Assembly: GCA_932294295.1 (NCBI GenBank)
Contig: OW028585.1
Span: 14,664,771 to 14,728,770 of the forward strand
Direction: 5' to 3'
Origin: Alitta virens
Lineage: Eukaryota > Annelida > Polychaeta > Phyllodocida > Nereididae
Length of the DNA stretch: 64,000 nt
The translations under genes were made by a program, and so were the position numbers. This document shows positions 46,695 through 59,900 of the stretch, piece by piece. Positions within the stretch are counted from its first letter, which is position 1; each line of letters starts with the position of its first letter. The notes below the pieces were generated by a model. The model was not told the DNA's origin, searched no databases, and saw nothing but the letters and a program-made list of their open reading frames with translations.

Positions 46695-48350
46695 AATTGG
46701 ACGAATACATAATTATTTAAAATTTGATAAATACAAAATTCATAATTCTTCAATTTTATGAATTGCTCTAAGCTAATAATTCTCATGATAACAACTGAAA
46801 ATGAAACTTATGCCAATATTTAAAAGAAGCATCATTGAAGAAATTAGACAAATATATAATTCTTTAAAATACATAATTCATAATTCTTCAATATTATGAA
46901 TTACTCTAAGCTAACCATTCTCTCGATATAACAGCAACTTGCTTAGGCTATGCATTCTCACATTCCAGCATAATTACTTAGATACTAAAAATTCAGGCAG
47001 CTGTCAGCTATCTCCATGCATGGAGACAGTGTCTTGGAGACAATTAGACAATAGCCATTGTCCAGGTGGTCACTTGACCATTGTCTGTTGTCCCCAGCTG
47101 TCTGTAATTGTCTAGGAATAATCAGATTATTGATAAGATATTTTTAAATATGATAATTTTGTTGTTATGCTTTGGGGATGATTTGAATTAACATAGAGAG
47201 TAAGAATGATATATCTAGGAATAGAATTATTATAGTAAAATTATATTATTATGGTAAAATTATATTATTATGATAAAATTATATTATTATGGTAAAATTA
47301 TATTATTATGGTAAAATTATATTATTATGGTAAAATTATATTATTATAGTAAAATTGTTATTATAGTAAAATTGTATTATTATAGTAAACTGGTACCTAT
47401 CCTAGGCTAGCAAAAGACCACCAAAATATCATTAGATAAAACAAATGGTTTAAAATAGATAATAATATATAATTTAGATTAGCCTACTCCAATTGGTTAT
47501 TTCTTAATACCTTAATAATGCTGAAGTATTATATTCTTAGAAATACCTAAGCTTCGAGGTAATGCTGTATTTGTTGAGCAACATCATCTTGGTAATTACT
47601 TCAAGGAATTACTTCGACAAAAGAGCCTGACATTGTAATACAAGTTACACAGACATGCTTTGGATAATTACATATTTTGTACCAAAAATTAACATGTATA
47701 GTAATGAAATGTAGCAGTTAAATGACCTATGTAATTTACTTCAAGGTTATATTGTATGATTTTAATAACTATATTGCAACATTGTAGCAATGTTAGATTT
47801 CAGACATTCTTGGAATATACTATCTATCTATCTATCTATCTAATCTATCTAATCTATCTATCTATCTAAATATCTCTATCGATCTGATCTTTCTATCTAA
47901 TCTTTCTAATCTATCTATTCTATCTAATCTATCTATTCTATCTATATCTCCATCTATCTAAATATCTATTTATCTATCTGGTGCAAAATGTCATTTCTTG
48001 AGAAATGTTTGGTTCTGCTCTGAAAGTTTTTTTAATGCTCTTGACTTAATTTTAGCATTTAAGTTTATTTAGCTTTTCTCACTGTGTATAGAGCAGTTTT
48101 TATGTCCGTTTAATGGCATCTTGCTCTGAAAATTTCTTTGGAAAGTCAACATATTGGAGGGTGTTGATCAATATGTATTAGAGTGGGTTAAAATGTGGAA
48201 TATAGCATTCTTCATATTTGTCTTAAAGTGATACCTATGCATTAAAGGCAATGTAATTATATAATATTTGTGTGACATTTTGATGATGATTTAAGATATT
48301 TGCATGTTATTGGGAGGTTTTGAGTATAGTTCTCACATATAGTATACTTG
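46695..48350 (+). repeat. 1,656-bp tandem duplication, left copy
   Basis: Everything from AATTGGACGAATACAT to CACATATAGTATACTTG recurs from 48,351 at a constant offset of 1,656 bp. The copy includes a TATTATTATGGTAAAAT minisatellite (about 47,226-47,390) and an interrupted TCTA microsatellite (47,819-47,975). Wherever I compared the copies, including repeat counts, they are identical. Confidence 0.95.
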
Positions 48351-50006
48351 AATTGGACGAATACATAATTATTTAAAATTTGATAAATACAAAATTCATA
48401 ATTCTTCAATTTTATGAATTGCTCTAAGCTAATAATTCTCATGATAACAACTGAAAATGAAACTTATGCCAATATTTAAAAGAAGCATCATTGAAGAAAT
48501 TAGACAAATATATAATTCTTTAAAATACATAATTCATAATTCTTCAATATTATGAATTACTCTAAGCTAACCATTCTCTCGATATAACAGCAACTTGCTT
48601 AGGCTATGCATTCTCACATTCCAGCATAATTACTTAGATACTAAAAATTCAGGCAGCTGTCAGCTATCTCCATGCATGGAGACAGTGTCTTGGAGACAAT
48701 TAGACAATAGCCATTGTCCAGGTGGTCACTTGACCATTGTCTGTTGTCCCCAGCTGTCTGTAATTGTCTAGGAATAATCAGATTATTGATAAGATATTTT
48801 TAAATATGATAATTTTGTTGTTATGCTTTGGGGATGATTTGAATTAACATAGAGAGTAAGAATGATATATCTAGGAATAGAATTATTATAGTAAAATTAT
48901 ATTATTATGGTAAAATTATATTATTATGATAAAATTATATTATTATGGTAAAATTATATTATTATGGTAAAATTATATTATTATGGTAAAATTATATTAT
49001 TATAGTAAAATTGTTATTATAGTAAAATTGTATTATTATAGTAAACTGGTACCTATCCTAGGCTAGCAAAAGACCACCAAAATATCATTAGATAAAACAA
49101 ATGGTTTAAAATAGATAATAATATATAATTTAGATTAGCCTACTCCAATTGGTTATTTCTTAATACCTTAATAATGCTGAAGTATTATATTCTTAGAAAT
49201 ACCTAAGCTTCGAGGTAATGCTGTATTTGTTGAGCAACATCATCTTGGTAATTACTTCAAGGAATTACTTCGACAAAAGAGCCTGACATTGTAATACAAG
49301 TTACACAGACATGCTTTGGATAATTACATATTTTGTACCAAAAATTAACATGTATAGTAATGAAATGTAGCAGTTAAATGACCTATGTAATTTACTTCAA
49401 GGTTATATTGTATGATTTTAATAACTATATTGCAACATTGTAGCAATGTTAGATTTCAGACATTCTTGGAATATACTATCTATCTATCTATCTATCTAAT
49501 CTATCTAATCTATCTATCTATCTAAATATCTCTATCGATCTGATCTTTCTATCTAATCTTTCTAATCTATCTATTCTATCTAATCTATCTATTCTATCTA
49601 TATCTCCATCTATCTAAATATCTATTTATCTATCTGGTGCAAAATGTCATTTCTTGAGAAATGTTTGGTTCTGCTCTGAAAGTTTTTTTAATGCTCTTGA
49701 CTTAATTTTAGCATTTAAGTTTATTTAGCTTTTCTCACTGTGTATAGAGCAGTTTTTATGTCCGTTTAATGGCATCTTGCTCTGAAAATTTCTTTGGAAA
49801 GTCAACATATTGGAGGGTGTTGATCAATATGTATTAGAGTGGGTTAAAATGTGGAATATAGCATTCTTCATATTTGTCTTAAAGTGATACCTATGCATTA
49901 AAGGCAATGTAATTATATAATATTTGTGTGACATTTTGATGATGATTTAAGATATTTGCATGTTATTGGGAGGTTTTGAGTATAGTTCTCACATATAGTA
50001 TACTTG
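48351..50006 (+). repeat. 1,656-bp tandem duplication, right copy
   Basis: Identical in every part compared to 46,695-48,350. The junction TACTTG|AATTGG can be placed with about 3 bp ambiguity, because 'GAA' occurs at both ends of the unit. Either a very recent duplication or an assembly artefact. Confidence 0.95.
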
Positions 50007-50282
50007 AAAACAATTTCTTGAAATTTGGTATTTTTGCTATATTTTCTTGTTTATAAATTTACAATTATGGTTCTAATACAGGCCTGAATGGGCTGGACAA
50101 CTCGATAGCAACCCTTAGAATAATTAGTGTCATTTTAGTACAAAATAAAGACTGAGACTCTAGTTGAAATGCTATGGAATTAGCAAGTAAGACAGACCCA
50201 GCCTTGTAATTAAGAATAATGAATAAAAAAAAAAAACACTAAAATTCATAAAAGTGAAGTAGATTAAGAAGTGGTGCTCTTC

Positions 50283-50495
50283 ATTAGCTACATCCCATCA
50301 GCTGGATGTCGATCGCATGAGACGTCAAATTGGAGGTGCCTTGTACTCGGTGTCTATGCTGAGGCAAGTATATGTATAACATGGTGTGGACTCCTAGTCT
50401 TATCATCTCATCATTACATCTGCCTCTGACAGCTGGTCAATTAAGCTGACTGATCTTCAGACCCAGTAGCATTGAGACATCAAGTGATGTCATAT
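50283..50495 (+). mobile_element. SINE family A copy, 5' truncated
   Basis: Contains GAGGTGCCTTGTACTCGGTG, CTATGCTGAGGCAAGTA, TGGTGTGGACTCC, TCATCATTACATCTGCCTCT and ATTGAGACAT in the family order. The CCACCCATG block is deleted. Confidence 0.78.
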
Positions 50496-50758
50496 TACAG
50501 CTAATTGTACAAACAATAAACAGTGTTAAAAGCATATGTTTTCGAAATGTATGGAATTAGCCATTTAACCATGGAAATCGGGTAGTACTCATACAGTACT
50601 AGAAAACCCTCTTGTTAAGTAGGTACTTGTACCTCGAACAACACAAGTTGATTACCCTGGGGGCAAATGGTCACGGTTGACCGCACACTGTTACCCCCCT
50701 TAATGGGGTGTTTGTAATCGGACACTGGGGTTAATATCTGATGTGCCTTTGATGGTAA

Positions 50759-50797
50759 TACCATGGAGACAAGAGTACTCTTCTTGTCTCCATGGTA
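50759..50797. repeat. Perfect inverted repeat, 16-bp arms, 7-nt loop
   Basis: TACCATGGAGACAAGA, loop GTACTCT, then TCTTGTCTCCATGGTA. The arms are exact complements. Confidence 0.9.
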
Positions 50798-51689
50798 ATA
50801 CATAGTGGGTTGATTGTATTTTGAAATTTAGTCAATTCATATACAATTGTGTATATTTATAATATATATTATTTCTGTTGGTATATACAGTAGAGACCCC
50901 AATATTGTGATGACCTTGATTCTATGACAATATAAGTAATAGGATCACCTCGGTATTGAAATTCAATATTAAAACCACTTAATGGGAACCTCACACTTAA
51001 GGCCACCCTTGGGAATCGCTATAAAGTGTTCTTAATATTGAGGTTGTCCAGTTGTGGAACGTTTTTGCATCATAACCATGGTCTTAATATTGAGGAACGT
51101 TTTTGCATCATAACCAATGACTTGTGACCTGGAGAAGTGGTCTTTAAGTCGAGATTGACGTTTTATTGAACAGTCTTAACCTTTAATTTTATGATGTGCC
51201 ACTTACTGCAGAAGATCATTATATTGATGGAGTTAATTCGGTATAAGGAACACCACGAAATTCTGATGCAACCCACTCAGGCTTGTGAAAAAGAACAACT
51301 TTTGTCGAATTGACTCCGATACCAGAAACACCGCAGTATGGTGAACATTTCTATATCGCTGCTAAAGTGTGTTTCATTTTATATTTTTCAGCGAGACTCT
51401 ATGACTGTATTTGTGGTAAACATTGTATATGCCAATATTAAGTTATGGCAAGTTGGTACACATGCTGTGATGCTAAGTGGTGATTCAAATGGTTGACACA
51501 GTGAGCTTTAGTATGAACTGGTTCAGATGCTTTATTGTAGTCAAACGAGAGTTTATTGACACTTGGTCACACAATGCGCGTGTCGATGGTTAGTGGAAAC
51601 CTGTTTGAGTGTCGTTAATGGTGACATAAATAGCTACAGGCTGTGGTAGAGGTCATATTAGTTGGTTTAGAACTGGAAAAAGGGTATTA

Positions 51690-52258
51690 TTGTGGAACTA
51701 TACAATTAAGGCCCTATTATTAAGACCTCTTGGATTGTAAGATTGGTTCGCAGGGTCCCAAAATTGTGGTTATGAGGTACGGAAGTTCCAGAAATAAGAC
51801 CACCTTAATATTAAGACCACTCCAATATGAAGACCTCACTATTAAGACCACCTCAAAATTAAGGCCACCTCACTTTTAAGGCCACCTTATTATTAAGACC
51901 ACCTCACTATTAAGACCACCTTAATATTAAGACCACCTCACTTTTAAGGCCACCTTATTATTAAGACCACTCCAATGTGAAGACCACCTCACTATTAAGA
52001 CCACCTCAATATTAAGACCACCTCAATATTAAGACCACTTCAATATTAAGACCACCTCATTATTAAGACCACCTCAATAATAAGACCACCTCACTAATAA
52101 GACTACTTCAATATGAAGACCGCCTCACTATTAAGACCACCTCAATATTTAGACCACCTCATTATTTAGACCACCTCACTATTAAGACCACTCCAATATT
52201 AAGACCACTTCAGTGATTCCGAAGGGTGGTACATGGGAAAATGTGGGGTTCCTCTGTG
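51690..52258. mobile_element. TIR element carrying an expanded 17-bp array
   Basis: The left end (TGTGGAACTATACAATTAAG) and the reverse complement of the right end (CACAGAGGAACCCCACA) share a GTGGAACC-like terminus. The interior, 51,780-52,215, is about 25 copies of AAGACCACCTCACTATT, the reverse complement of the minisatellite at 7,141. Near the right end TTCAGTGATTCCGAAGGG is the complement of the element at 16,502 (CTTGGGAATCACTGAGG), tying array and element together. Confidence 0.7.
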
Positions 52259-52927
52259 TAGTGTTTTGTCTTTTTGACAAGAGTTTAGTATTTAGTTCGT
52301 GAAAAAAAGATGGGTCAGTTTTCCAGTGATTTAGCATAGAAAGTTCAGTAAATTTCATGGCAGTATTTGCTTCACTTTAGTATGTTTTGGAGCGAAAATT
52401 GTCCTTCGGAAGCCGTCTTGTTGACAAACACAGTCGAATGCCTTACGTATGTCAAACAACTTGATCAAATGCGGACCGTGTCATAGGTTGTCGGACTGCG
52501 GTCACAGCTGTTCTTTGGACTGAAAAATACCCTGACATGCATAATTATGATAAAGGATATGCACTGGCTCTACATGTATCGTGCATACGATAATCACAGA
52601 CAGCATGTATGACTAATAGAGGGACATGCTGACTGAATGATAATTAGGCATATAAGGAAAATTAATGTGTGTGATAGTCATGATTTCATGTCAGTTCGCG
52701 GTGCTTCGATATGTGTCACTCGTGTCACAAAACTTTGCCAATTTGAGGAAAGTTAGCTCACCGGTATATTGGCAGTCATAGAACAAGCATTGGTTCAATT
52801 TTGCATAAAGGATATTCCCATTTTGTGTACATGTATTAAGAGTTATCCATTGGCGCAGTGGTTAAGGTGCTTCATGTTGATATCGCAGTTGGATTCTAAA
52901 CTGCTGAATAAAACTACAGTGTATTGT

Positions 52928-53165
52928 CAGTCTGAGTATCACTGCTAGTGGTCTGAAGCTTAGTCAGCTTATATGACCAATTACCTGGGGTAGACGTAAT
53001 GATGAGTTGGTAAGGCAGCTTGGAAGTCCACACCATGTTACACTTTTACACCATGGGTGGGTTATTTCACTTGCCCCAGCATAGACACTTAGTGCAAGAC
53101 ACCTCCAATTTAACGTCTCGTGCAAGTGACATCCAGCTGAGATGTAGCTAATGAAGATTAACTGG
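52928..53165 (-). mobile_element. SINE family A copy, minus strand
   Basis: Minus-strand reading gives GTCTATGCTGGGGCAAGTGA, CCACCCATGGTGTAAAAGTG, AACATGGTGTGGACTTCC and AAGCTGACTAAGCTTCAGAC. It belongs to the common 3'-end subfamily. Confidence 0.8.
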
Positions 53166-53330
53166 ACCACTTATTACCATTTTTAAGGTTAATTGAACCA
53201 ATAATCTGAGCAAAATCAGTGTTATTAGGGACACACTCTATTACTCTATTGGCCAATATTTCTCTTGGCTTCAGCTGAATTTCAGCCAAATTCATTGACT
53301 CGGAAAAAATTCTTATAGTCTTGGAAGCTT

Positions 53331-53393
53331 AACTCCAGAGGATGTCATGTGAATCCAGAACTCCCATGGATTCACATGACATCCTCTGGAGTT
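53331..53393. repeat. Perfect hairpin, 26-bp arms, 11-nt loop
   Basis: 53,331-53,356 and 53,368-53,393 are exact reverse complements (AACTCCAGAGGATGTCATGT... against ...ACATGACATCCTCTGGAGTT), separated by AGAACTCCCAT. A transcript from either strand would fold into a stem of 26 uninterrupted pairs. Confidence 0.95.
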
Positions 53394-56300
53394 TAAATTA
53401 GATTCCAAGTTTATGAAATTAGCTGTAAAATGTAAAACGTGACATGACAGTGGAATTCATCGCGTTATTACTTATGATTAAATTGAAAGTAGATTAAGTG
53501 GTCCGATCTAATTTATGTCGTTATAAGCAGTAATTCGTGCACGCTTTAAAAAAAAGAAAAAAGAAAAAATCTCATTAAATGCATACGGAGCACGCTCTGT
53601 ATCGCACAGACTCCACTTTTTTGCATTGAAATCCCCTCCATTTACATAAGCACAATAGAACACCATGGCATATACTACCCATCCTATGGTCTACCCTGAC
53701 ACTTATGAGCTTTATGACATTACAATGTGTCAGTTATGGTTTGAATATGTCGCCCACAATTGACAACCTAGCCCAGCTTGAATTACAGCTCACAGTTTCT
53801 TTGAAGTTACCCGTAGACACAGAAAAGGTATCTGACTGTGTTGAGGACCTTTGTATGAAGTCACTTGTAGATATGAACAAAGCTTCAGAGTTCAGACAAT
53901 GTTGTGTGCCTGCATATTATGCATATTACATCGTACTCGGACTGTTGACTCTTCTGAATGAGGTTGATATACTAATTTTCAGTCCATACTTTAAGTTCCT
54001 ATGTCTCTAGATATAGTGTAGGCATATAATTATATTAACCAGTACTACCTTCTTGTCTAATGATATTTTTACCATTACATGCTCATTTGTGCACAGGAAT
54101 TTACCTTTAAGGCACAATGAATAATATTACCCCGCCACATTTATGTCACTTCCGGATGCCATCAAAAATCCAATATGTAAACAAACCTTGTGATGACGTC
54201 ACAATGATCAATGGGTGATGATGCCATTTCCATTGTATTTCCAATGTTTTGGTCTGGATTTTCTTTCAATTTATGATTTATTTTTTCTTAATTAACACCT
54301 GATAGTCCGACTATCTGATACAAATTTAGTGTGTCTTGATTTATTAAGGCAATTTTAATTTATTTGATAAAGTCTTAGAAAGTTGGGATTCAAACAGACA
54401 GTCCATACTTTAACTTGTAGATATGATCGGATCTGTAGTTGTTTTGATATGCAATGTTCAGATTGTTGACTCTTTGACATAGGTGGATATACAATAATGC
54501 CCAGTCTATATCTGACTATGTTTAGGCTTTTATTTGGTTAATTGTAGATATTTAGATAGTGATGCATAATTGTTTCCTTCTTTACACTGCATGATGGATT
54601 TGCAGTGCAGAGAACTAGTAGACTATTTTAAATTGAATGGATAGTTAATAGTACAGTGCCATAATCCATAATACAAACATGTATACTTCTAAATGATTTA
54701 CATATAGGAAAGGACTCTGTAGAGATCCTTTATTTAAATAGATTTTAGATATGCAAAAGGCCCCAGACTGTGTTGAGTGGCTTAAGTGAGTTGTAGATAT
54801 AAGCAAGGCCTTGGACTGTGTTTGGCTGTGCACAAACTGGCCCATGTTGAAGGGCCATGGCAGCTATGTTAGTGAGAGGATCAGTGTGTACACAAATCAG
54901 GAATTGTGCTTCGGAGGTGCACGGTGTAGTATAAAGCCGTATCCGGACTGTATCTCCTCTGTATCGGTTCTTAGTGGAAAAACAATTTCGAAGTCGCTGA
55001 GCGTTCGCTCCGTATAATGGACACATTGAAAAGAAATTTAAAATGGCCACATTCTTCGTGAAATTTAATACTCATGCGAAGGACTGAGGTGGATCTGACT
55101 ACTCGCTTTATAAAGAAACGGATAAATGTTGACTCAAACAGTGCGCGGATAAAGTTGACAAACATCGGCTGTGTAACATCAGTGTTGTTGCTGCTGAGGC
55201 GGAGTTACATCACCACGACAACAGCGAATGAAGCAACAATTACAAGCAGAAGTTTGATGTCGAAAGACGACGCATCACGAACCACTTCATCCTGACGTAT
55301 ACATCATCATCATTGACTAGATAACGTTTACTGCAAACAAGTTTGTTTTATTACCTTATCGCATCACATGGTGATCTTGCGTACACGATTATGTAACCTC
55401 ATGCTCTGTCATGTAAAGATCGATTGTTCGGATGATCGATTGGTCAAGTGCTTGAGGTAGGACGAATGCAATGAATGAACCGGCATAAATTAAGTGTGTT
55501 CCATTGTGTCGTGAACTGAGTCGAAAGCTCGCTACTGGTCTATTAACATTACATTACGATCTGACATGTGGATGGTTCGATATACTGTGATGCGTTTGGA
55601 TACCACTCGTACATGTTTTTGACTGGAAATAGGATTATTCGTTTGGGATTTAATCCGTTTTAGAGGATTACTGAATTGATAAGTTGGATAATACGGTGAG
55701 AAAGGCAAGTTGTAAAGTGGGGGAGGTTTGTTTGTTAACATCATCATGATATCAGCTGATCAGAGGCTCCTTGAATGAAACATAGACTTAAATGAAACAG
55801 AGATAAACTTTTCGGTATTCTCTAAACCTTCAAGAAAGTCAATTAAACCTATTTTAAATGAATGCCATATAATATAATATTAAAATCAGTGTATTTCAGC
55901 AGTGATTTATAGTGATATATACCTATTAAAGAGTTAAATTATTCAAATAGAATTGTAGGCGGATGAATGAATGTGACACGGTCATAAACCTTCGAAGAGT
56001 CTATAATAAAACATTTTAAACTTTCCGGAAAGCAACCTTAGAGTTATGGCTAGTCAGGAGCTCATAGTATAGAAGTGTTCTCAGTAGATTACTTGGTGAT
56101 TTAAACTTAAGAGAAATTTACAGAATGTGTCATTGAACAGAGGTTATTTTTGGAAAATATGAGCAGTATGAATATGACGTAGTTTGTTTTGAAAAGTGAA
56201 AGGAACCTTCATGACTCCACGGAAGCCCGAGGGATTAAAGAAGTTTATTTATGCGAAAGGGGTGAATATTTTCACGGATATTATACAGTCGTGAACCGCC

Positions 56301-56547
56301 ACATGGACAGTGTTTGGTTTAGGGTGGTACTTATAAGACCTTCGATGCGAATGGGGGCAGCTTAACCCTAAAAGTGTTAGGCTGAAACTATTTGGAAAGT
56401 GTTTAGCGTGGGTAAAGTGCTGTGATACTATTTGAGATATAGTTTAACCTATCATTGGTCAGTTTGATATCATACATTGATATAAGTAAGTTTTCCCTAA
56501 CTAGGTTATATATCCTTTGATTATGGATTAGAAATAGCCAATTACAG

Positions 56548-56927
56548 GGTATCCACTGGACAGGGAAAACAGGGAAAATTGTAAAAGAAAATTCCCTGCA
56601 GGGAAAATTCAGGGAATTTGATGTTAGGTTATGAATTCAGGGAAAACACAGGGAATTTTGTCATTATATGTATAATAATACGTATAATGCTAACAGAATA
56701 ATGAATAACCCTGGATGGCAGTGTGGCTTATTGTAGATATTTAGTTTCATAGGTTGAAATGAACTCTGTTGATTTAATAATTACACTAAACTTAGTGGTA
56801 TTTTGGTGGTGAAGGTACAGCTATTGGGTACCAGGAGGCCGTATAATCACCTGGGAAAATATCTAGTGAAACAGGGAAAAATCTGGGAAAATACAGGGAA
56901 TTTTGTTTACAAAATTGAGTGGATACC
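56548..56927. mobile_element. Non-autonomous element with GGTATCCACT ends (about 380 bp)
   Basis: GGTATCCACT at the left and AGTGGATACC at the right. Just inside, 'CAGGGAAAA' and 'CAGGGAATTTT' recur several times in the left and right parts. Elements with such ends and CAGGGAAA repeats are familiar in animal genomes, but I cannot give a family name with confidence. Confidence 0.65.
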
Positions 56928-59900
56928 ATGAATTAGTTCAATTACAGCTGTATAGTAAGTTTCATGTTATTTTTGTAGATATTTCTATATCATATAACTA
57001 ATTAACTATACTCTAATAGTATTCTATAGACAGCATTGCATTACTTCATTGGTTTACCTCATCTTATAACCAATCATATAAGTCAATTTACCCTTGTACG
57101 GTTCCATTTTGTGTATTTTTATGCCAGATATAGCGATAAGTTGCAATATATTGCCTTTTACATTCTCAGGTGTTACCTGGCAGGCATTGGCACACAGCAG
57201 CTGCAGATTTTAGATTTGAACTGTAGTGACCGAACAGTATATGACCGTTGGCAGGTGTTTGCATAACATATCCCCAGATATTTGCCATCAAATTGGCTCC
57301 ATTGTGCAGAAGTATGCGGCGAGTGTTGTCATAGGCTGTCGTGGCTTATCCGCTGTCCGGTAACCTACAATAAAGATGTTTCTAGTGGTCTTGATTCTAC
57401 ATAGTACAGGGATTTGTGATATTTATAGAGAAATGCTAAGGTTTGAATCATTTTGAAGTCATAGTGACAATTTCTTGAATGACAGTCGAGTCAGTTGAAG
57501 TGTGATTTTTTTGTGAACACTACAAATACACGGCGTACAATATGTATATCTGAGACGCTGCTGTCACTTGATGTGATGTAAAAAGTGTGTACCGTGCTGT
57601 ACAAGTGACAGAATTTATGTGGTGCTAGATCTGTTTAATGCTGTGTACATGACTTATTGGCACAAATTTGTATTGAGATCACCTGTGATTATAATTGTAT
57701 ATTTAATTTCTTGAAGAGAATGGTATGATTAACCACTAGACGGACACAAGTACTTTTTGAGGTACTCTCTTTATGTGATTGATCGATCGATTGATCGATT
57801 GACTAATTTGTCATTGAGAGTGCGCATACACCATTGTAATGATTGGAATAATAACGATATATAGTAGGGCTTATAGGCTATAGCAAATATTGGTAATATA
57901 ACTAGTTAGCGAACTGTTTTCGCATAGAGGTGTCACTAGTGAGAGACACAATTTTTTGTGGTGACTTCAATACGCGTCTTAAAAAAAGATAGGCAAAAAA
58001 AACATAAGTAGTACACTTTTTACACAACCCTGACTCGCTGTGACAATTATACACAAACTGTCAGTTTCTCTCACTTCAAATGAAAAAGAACCCGCACAAT
58101 CTCTGGGTACACATTGAGATCACATGCTGAGACCACTCGGTTAAGATCACACGTCCAGGGGGATCCCGGGTTACTTTCAAAAACTAGCAGCAACACATGC
58201 ACTGGAGCGTTGACACATTGCCAGAGCAGCCAGGTTTTTGTGCGGACTCCAAAAGTGTGTACAGTCCAACAGGATATTTCACTCCTGACAAGTGATGTAT
58301 GTAAGCCGACACGTTACTTGACGTTTATTACTGGGTCGGAGTCTCCCATCTCTAGTGCACTTGGTCGTTACATTAGGATTCGCTGTAGAATCAGTCGTTA
58401 CTTGATCAGCGGTGAGAGTTAAGCGTTTGATGATCCACCTAGAGCTTTGGATGCTACATCAGGAATTATAGGAGTATTGGTCACTTCTTGATCATCAGAG
58501 AGAGTTCGATTCTGTACGCGATCAACCGTTGTTAGTAGATCTTCATAAAGCTTTGGATGCTGTGTCGGAGATAACGCGAGTTGTTTCTAATCTTGATCAA
58601 CAGAGAGAGTTGGATTCTCTATGTTTCTAGATCTTACAGAGTTTCTAATGCTCTAAATTTGACAATTTTTTTCTTCTTGGGTCATTCATAATACTTAACT
58701 TCTGCACATCGGATTACCCATTCATAAAGCTTCAATGCAATATAGTGGGACTGACTTCAATAACGGATAATTACTCTAGAGCAGTTGGATATATTACAAA
58801 TAGCAGTTTCTTGGTGTTCATAGAGCTTTTTAAATAGCATCTTCAAGTATGACAAAATTTGTGAAGGTTTTAGTGTAGTAATAGCTTACTAACATAAGCA
58901 ATAACCTTGGTTCACATTTGTAGTCATCTCCTTTGTTGTGGGTACACTTCACTGCATCAGATTATAACGTCATACAGTGTGAGTCATATAGTGGTCATGC
59001 TATTTATAAACATGTATAACACAATATAAATACTCAGGATATAGAACGAACATTAAGTGGATGTTATAAGAATCCATCATGCAAAAAGTAGAATAGAGTA
59101 TTTTATGCTGGTAAAAGTATAAGGAGCGAAAGCTGATACTTTCAAGTGACACTAGCAGTGGTTCCTGATGCCATTTTTTAGTCTTAAGTGGAAGTTTTAC
59201 ATAAGAATCGCTCATGCTACATAGGACATAAGTGGCGTTTAAATCACCAGTGATTTATATGGCAGCTATAAGATACATGGGCTTTAGATTCTTTAGGAGA
59301 TCAACTGATATATATTAATGAAACTGGTCAGTCTAAGCTCTAGATATAGATCATGCAAGGTTTTTAGAGTAAAAAGCTTGAATGGGATTGTGATAATTGT
59401 TATTGTCTGGAAACAAAGATAACTACATACAATTGGCAGATTTATTATTACTCAGTTTTCATGTATTGTCTTGTTTTTACCTTGTTTTAGGAGCAACTGA
59501 AGTAAACCTTGAACTGCTATATGCTGTTCAAGTCCCCACTGATCCATAACTAACTGTCGAGTTTTGAAACATTGCCACAGGCTTGGAAGATATTTGAAAA
59601 ATCAGACACTTTCCACTCGAGTGATTCTTAGCTCAACTATGGACACATGGAGATATTGTTCATTACGACAATTAGTGTTTTACACAGTTTAAACAATTAA
59701 TAGTTGACATACTGCCATCTTGTCACGGTCCACTGCACAAGGTGGCATGCACTGTGAACTAATTGGTGACGGATGGCAATTAAGAAGCATCTGAGCGTAG
59801 AAGCGGGCATATACCCCCTCTGGCTGTCCTTTACTTTCGTATATTGAGGTCACATGACAGGCACATGTAGTCAGTGAATCATTCAGTCAGTGGAGCTATT

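Noticed and set aside
58114..58422. 102-codon open frame upstream of the second alternative exon
   Set aside because: No recognisable domain and no phase-compatible link to the gene. It could be part of a 5' UTR, but nothing in the sequence shows this.
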